8,275 nt of DNA, taken from assembly GCA_027011835.1 (NCBI GenBank), contig JALUZN010000270.1, positions 1 through 8,275 of the forward strand, read 5' to 3'. The DNA is from Draconibacterium sp. Lineage in GTDB: Bacteria > Bacteroidota > Bacteroidia > Bacteroidales > Prolixibacteraceae. The notes under the pieces were generated by a model, which had not been told where the DNA came from, searched no databases, and saw only the letters and a program-made list of their open reading frames with translations. Position 1 is the stretch's first letter, and each line of letters opens with the position of its first letter. A program made the position numbers and the translations under genes. Below are positions 6,304 through 8,275 of this stretch, piece after piece.

Positions 6304-6654
6304 ATGAGGAATTTTGATTTCTACGTTTACATACTGACAAACAAATGGAATAAAGTTCTCTACATTGGAGTAACCAATAATTTAAAAAGAAGAATAGAAG
6401 AACATAAGAACAAATTTAAGAAAGGTTTTACATCGAAATATAATATCAATAAACTTGTTTACTTTGAACATTATAGTTATATCAACGATGCAATCAAAAG
6501 AGAAAAAAGATTAAAAAAATGGAAAAGAGATTGGAAAAATAAATTAATAAATGGAGTAAATCCTGAATGGAGGGATTTAACAGAAGATTTGCGTAAAATT
6601 CCTGCTTTCGCAGGAATGACAATTCTTGATTCTAAAATCATAATAATAAATAAA
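6304..6654 (+). CDS. GIY-YIG nuclease domain, in frame with gnd and lacking its own stop
   Basis: A small nuclease domain of the single-domain UvrC-like GIY-YIG family. FYVYIL (6-11) occupies the GIY position and LYIGVTNNLKRRIEEH (19-34) carries YIG, the catalytic Arg (Arg30) and His34. AIKREKRLKKW (63-73) carries the probable metal-binding Glu67. The stretch NPEWRDLTEDL (86-96) resembles the usual family C-terminus. The frame then has no stop: residues 99-106 read IPAFAGMT, the translation of the right palindrome, and the frame continues past 6654 into gnd, giving 603 codons from 6304 to 8115. Single-domain relatives are about 80-110 residues. The domain may be made as a fusion with Gnd or may be an insertion whose stop was lost. 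Composition is Lys/Asn-rich, unlike the flanking metabolic genes. Confidence 0.75.
6595..6621 (-). repeat. Right palindrome of the GIY-YIG cassette (IPAFAGMT repeat)
   Basis: ATTCCTGC (6598-6605) pairs with GCAGGAAT (6610-6617) around the loop TTTC and is followed by GACA. It is the inverted partner of the palindrome at 6262-6288, with one compensated stem change (C:G to T:A), so the pairing is kept. On the + strand in the GIY-YIG frame it encodes IPAFAGMT, a peptide often seen where this repeat family is translated. Confidence 0.85.
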
Positions 6655-8115
6655 ATGAATATGAAAAAATTAGCAAACATTGGATTAATAGGGTTGGCTG
6701 TAATGGGTGAAAACCTTGTATTAAACATGGAGAGCAAAGGTTTTACGGTTGGTGTATTCAATCGTACAGTAGAAAAAGTTGATAAGTTTTTAGCCGGTCG
6801 TGGTGCAGGAAAAAACTTTATTGGGGCACACTCAATTGAAGAGTTATGTGCCTCGTTGGAGCGTCCGCGAAAAGTTATGATGTTGGTAAAAGCCGGACAA
6901 CCGGTCGACGACTTTATCGATTTGATTATTCCGCACCTTGAGCCGGGAGACATTATTATCGATGGGGGAAACTCGCACTACCCCGACACAATTCGCCGTA
7001 CAAAGTACGTTGAGAGCAAAGGACTTCTATTTGTAGGAACCGGTGTTTCGGGTGGCGAAGAAGGTGCACTTTTAGGGCCATCGTTGATGCCGGGTGGTTC
7101 GCCACAGGCGTGGCCACACGTAAAAGATATTTTTCAGGCAATTGCTGCCAAAGTTGAAGACGGTTCGCCTTGTTGCGACTGGGTTGGCGAAGGCGGCGCA
7201 GGTCATTTCGTAAAAATGGTACACAACGGAATTGAGTACGGCGATATGCAAATTATTACCGAAGCGTACCAGATTATGAAAGAGTTGCTTGGAATGAGTA
7301 ACGACGAAATGCACGATGTTTTTGCCGAGTGGAACAAAGGAATTCTCGACAGTTACCTTATTGAGATTACACGCGATATTCTGGGCTACAAAGATGAAAA
7401 CGGAGAAGAGGTGGTTGAGATGATTTTAGACACTGCCGGACAAAAAGGTACCGGAAAATGGACGGGTATTTCTGCACTCGACCTTGGAATTCCGCTAACA
7501 CTTATTGGCGAATCGGTTTTTGCACGCTGTCTGTCGGCGCAAAAAGATATCCGCGTTCAGGCATCAAAAGTAATTAGCGGACCAAAAGCAAAATTTACTG
7601 GCGATAAAAAAGCATTTATTAACGACATTATGAATGCACTGCTTGGAGCTAAAATAATTTCGTACGCACAGGGTTACAATTTAATGATGGAAGCTGAAAA
7701 AGAGTACGGATGGAATCTTAATTATGGTGGCATTGCACTAATGTGGCGCGGCGGTTGTATTATTCGTTCAACATTCCTTGGCGACATTAAAAAAGCATTC
7801 GACAAGAATCCTGAACTGCCGAACTTACTTCTCGACCCCTTCTTTAAAGAGAAAGTGGAAGAGGCACAAGCCGGCTGGAGAAATGTTTGTGCAACAGCAC
7901 TTTCAAACGGAGTTCCTGTTCCCGCATTAACATCGGCACTTTGCTATTTCGACGGTTTCCGCAGCGAACGGTTGCCTGCTAATTTATTACAAGCACAACG
8001 CGATTATTTTGGTGCACACACCTACGAAAGAATTGACAAACCACGTGGCGAATTTTTCCATACAAACTGGACAGGCCGCGGTGGAAATACTTCATCTTCT
8101 ACTTACGTAGCGTAA
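6655..8115 (+). CDS. gnd: 6-phosphogluconate dehydrogenase, decarboxylating
   Basis: A 486-residue cytosolic dehydrogenase that converts 6-phosphogluconate to ribulose 5-phosphate and CO2 with NADP in the oxidative pentose phosphate pathway. Numbering from the ATG at 6655, the nucleotide-binding GLAVMG is at 13-18, the substrate-site SGG at 132-134, catalytic Lys187 and Glu194 in KMVHNGIEY, and the family signature ILDTAGQKGTGKW at 257-269. Arg449 and His455, supplied to the partner subunit's active site, lie in QRDYFGAHTYE. The C-terminal tail HTNWTGRGGNTSSS is of the longer type also seen in animal enzymes. A second ATG at 6661 is an equally good start. No in-frame stop separates gnd from the GIY-YIG domain, so independent translation needs internal initiation, for which an A-rich leader is present. 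A terminator follows; no zwf or pgl is seen after it. Confidence 0.95.
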   Translation: MNMKKLANIGLIGLAVMGENLVLNMESKGFTVGVFNRTVEKVDKFLAGRGAGKNFIGAHSIEELCASLERPRKVMMLVKAGQPVDDFIDLIIPHLEPGDIIIDGGNSHYPDTIRRTKYVESKGLLFVGTGVSGGEEGALLGPSLMPGGSPQAWPHVKDIFQAIAAKVEDGSPCCDWVGEGGAGHFVKMVHNGIEYGDMQIITEAYQIMKELLGMSNDEMHDVFAEWNKGILDSYLIEITRDILGYKDENGEEVVEMILDTAGQKGTGKWTGISALDLGIPLTLIGESVFARCLSAQKDIRVQASKVISGPKAKFTGDKKAFINDIMNALLGAKIISYAQGYNLMMEAEKEYGWNLNYGGIALMWRGGCIIRSTFLGDIKKAFDKNPELPNLLLDPFFKEKVEEAQAGWRNVCATALSNGVPVPALTSALCYFDGFRSERLPANLLQAQRDYFGAHTYERIDKPRGEFFHTNWTGRGGNTSSSTYVA

Positions 8116-8140
8116 GATTACAAAAACCATATATATTGAA

Positions 8141-8171
8141 AATCCGGGATAATCTGTCCCGGATTTTTTTT
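8141..8171 (+). terminator. Rho-independent terminator after gnd
   Basis: Bases 8141-8149 (AATCCGGGA) pair perfectly with 8157-8165 around a 7-base loop, followed by an eight-T run at 8164-8171. It lies 25 bases after the gnd stop and closes the pdxB-gnd transcription unit. Confidence 0.9.
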
Positions 8172-8244
8172 GATGATTTTATATATTAGATTAAAATAAG
8201 GCATAATTATTGTCAAAGATGCTGTAAAATAAATAATCTAAATT

Positions 8245-8275
8245 ATGAAATTCCTAAAAGTTTTATCATTTGCTA
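8245..8275 (+). CDS. 5' end of a gene with a probable signal peptide
   Basis: The ATG at 8245 opens a frame reading MKFLKVLSFA up to the window edge. Two lysines among hydrophobic residues look like the start of a Sec signal peptide, suggesting an exported or membrane protein. Only ten codons are present, so the product cannot be named. It follows a terminator, and the 73 bases between (8172-8244) are AT-rich and should hold its promoter, though no clear Bacteroidota TAnnTTTG element was found there. Confidence 0.5.
   Translation, partial: MKFLKVLSFA

Larger units (their letters stand above)
6262..6621 (+). mobile_element. Candidate GIY-YIG cassette with inverted terminal palindromes
   Basis: A 360-base segment is bounded by TGTCATTCC at the left and its exact reverse complement at the right, each continuing into an 8-bp hairpin stem, with a GIY-YIG nuclease domain between them. 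The layout parallels REP palindromes with their dedicated transposases, with a GIY-YIG nuclease as the encoded enzyme instead. No target-site duplication is evident in the flanks, so movement as a unit is inferred. Confidence 0.5.

Noticed and set aside
6477..6953. Open frame of 158 codons on the - strand
   Set aside because: It lies antisense to the GIY-YIG domain and the start of gnd, shows no family features, and reads through the palindrome; it is a shadow of the real coding strand.
8172..8244. Bacteroidota-type promoter before the last gene
   Set aside because: No TAnnTTTG element with a TTTG-type upstream box could be placed with confidence; a promoter is likely but not locatable by eye.

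Overview
The window reads as chromosomal DNA of a Bacteroidota bacterium, plausibly a marine or anaerobic member of Marinilabiliales/Prolixibacteraceae. This is inference: the DNA is AT-rich, no start has a clear Shine-Dalgarno sequence (leaders are A-rich, as is usual in this phylum), and the proteins resemble their Bacteroidota family members. All genes run on the + strand.

Region 1 (1-2122) is a sugar-acid catabolic unit. It holds the 3' tail of an unidentified gene, an SDR-type D-mannonate oxidoreductase (uxuB type) and a PfkB kinase of the 2-keto-3-deoxygluconate kinase type, and it ends in a strong hairpin terminator. Region 2 (2143-4458) holds an intact nickel-pincer-nucleotide-type racemase/epimerase (LarA superfamily) and a Gfo/Idh/MocA oxidoreductase. 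The setting suggests that these also act on hydroxy acids or sugar acids. Mannonate dehydratase (UxuA), KDPG aldolase and the LarB/C/E cofactor genes are not in the window.

Region 3 (4451-5132) is the strangest part. A small S23/four-helix-bundle gene with a GTG start sits between two copies of a two-part repeat. Each copy is an array of about seven degenerate 10-bp GATTGATGGT-like units, a short spacer, and an array of 10-bp ATAAATCTC(A/C)-like units. The two arrays of a copy are partly complementary; in the left copy the innermost 14 bases pair at 13 positions. The left copy begins inside the stop codon of the upstream gene, and the right copy forms the leader of pdxB.

Region 4 (5133-8171) is pdxB (4-phosphoerythronate dehydrogenase, vitamin B6 synthesis), then a 360-bp insertion-like cassette (6262-6621), then gnd (decarboxylating 6-phosphogluconate dehydrogenase) and a rho-independent terminator. 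The cassette carries a GIY-YIG nuclease domain between inverted GTCATTCC-type palindromes. It has no stop codon, so the GIY-YIG frame runs through the right palindrome (translated IPAFAGMT) directly into gnd, giving one open frame of 603 codons. PdxB consumes 4-phosphoerythronate, a known strong inhibitor of 6-phosphogluconate dehydrogenase, so the pdxB-gnd pairing makes metabolic sense. The window ends at the first ten codons of a gene that appears to start with a signal peptide.

The two repeat-bounded cassettes are the best candidates for poorly described systems. The metabolic genes are ordinary members of known families, although the racemase's substrate is open.
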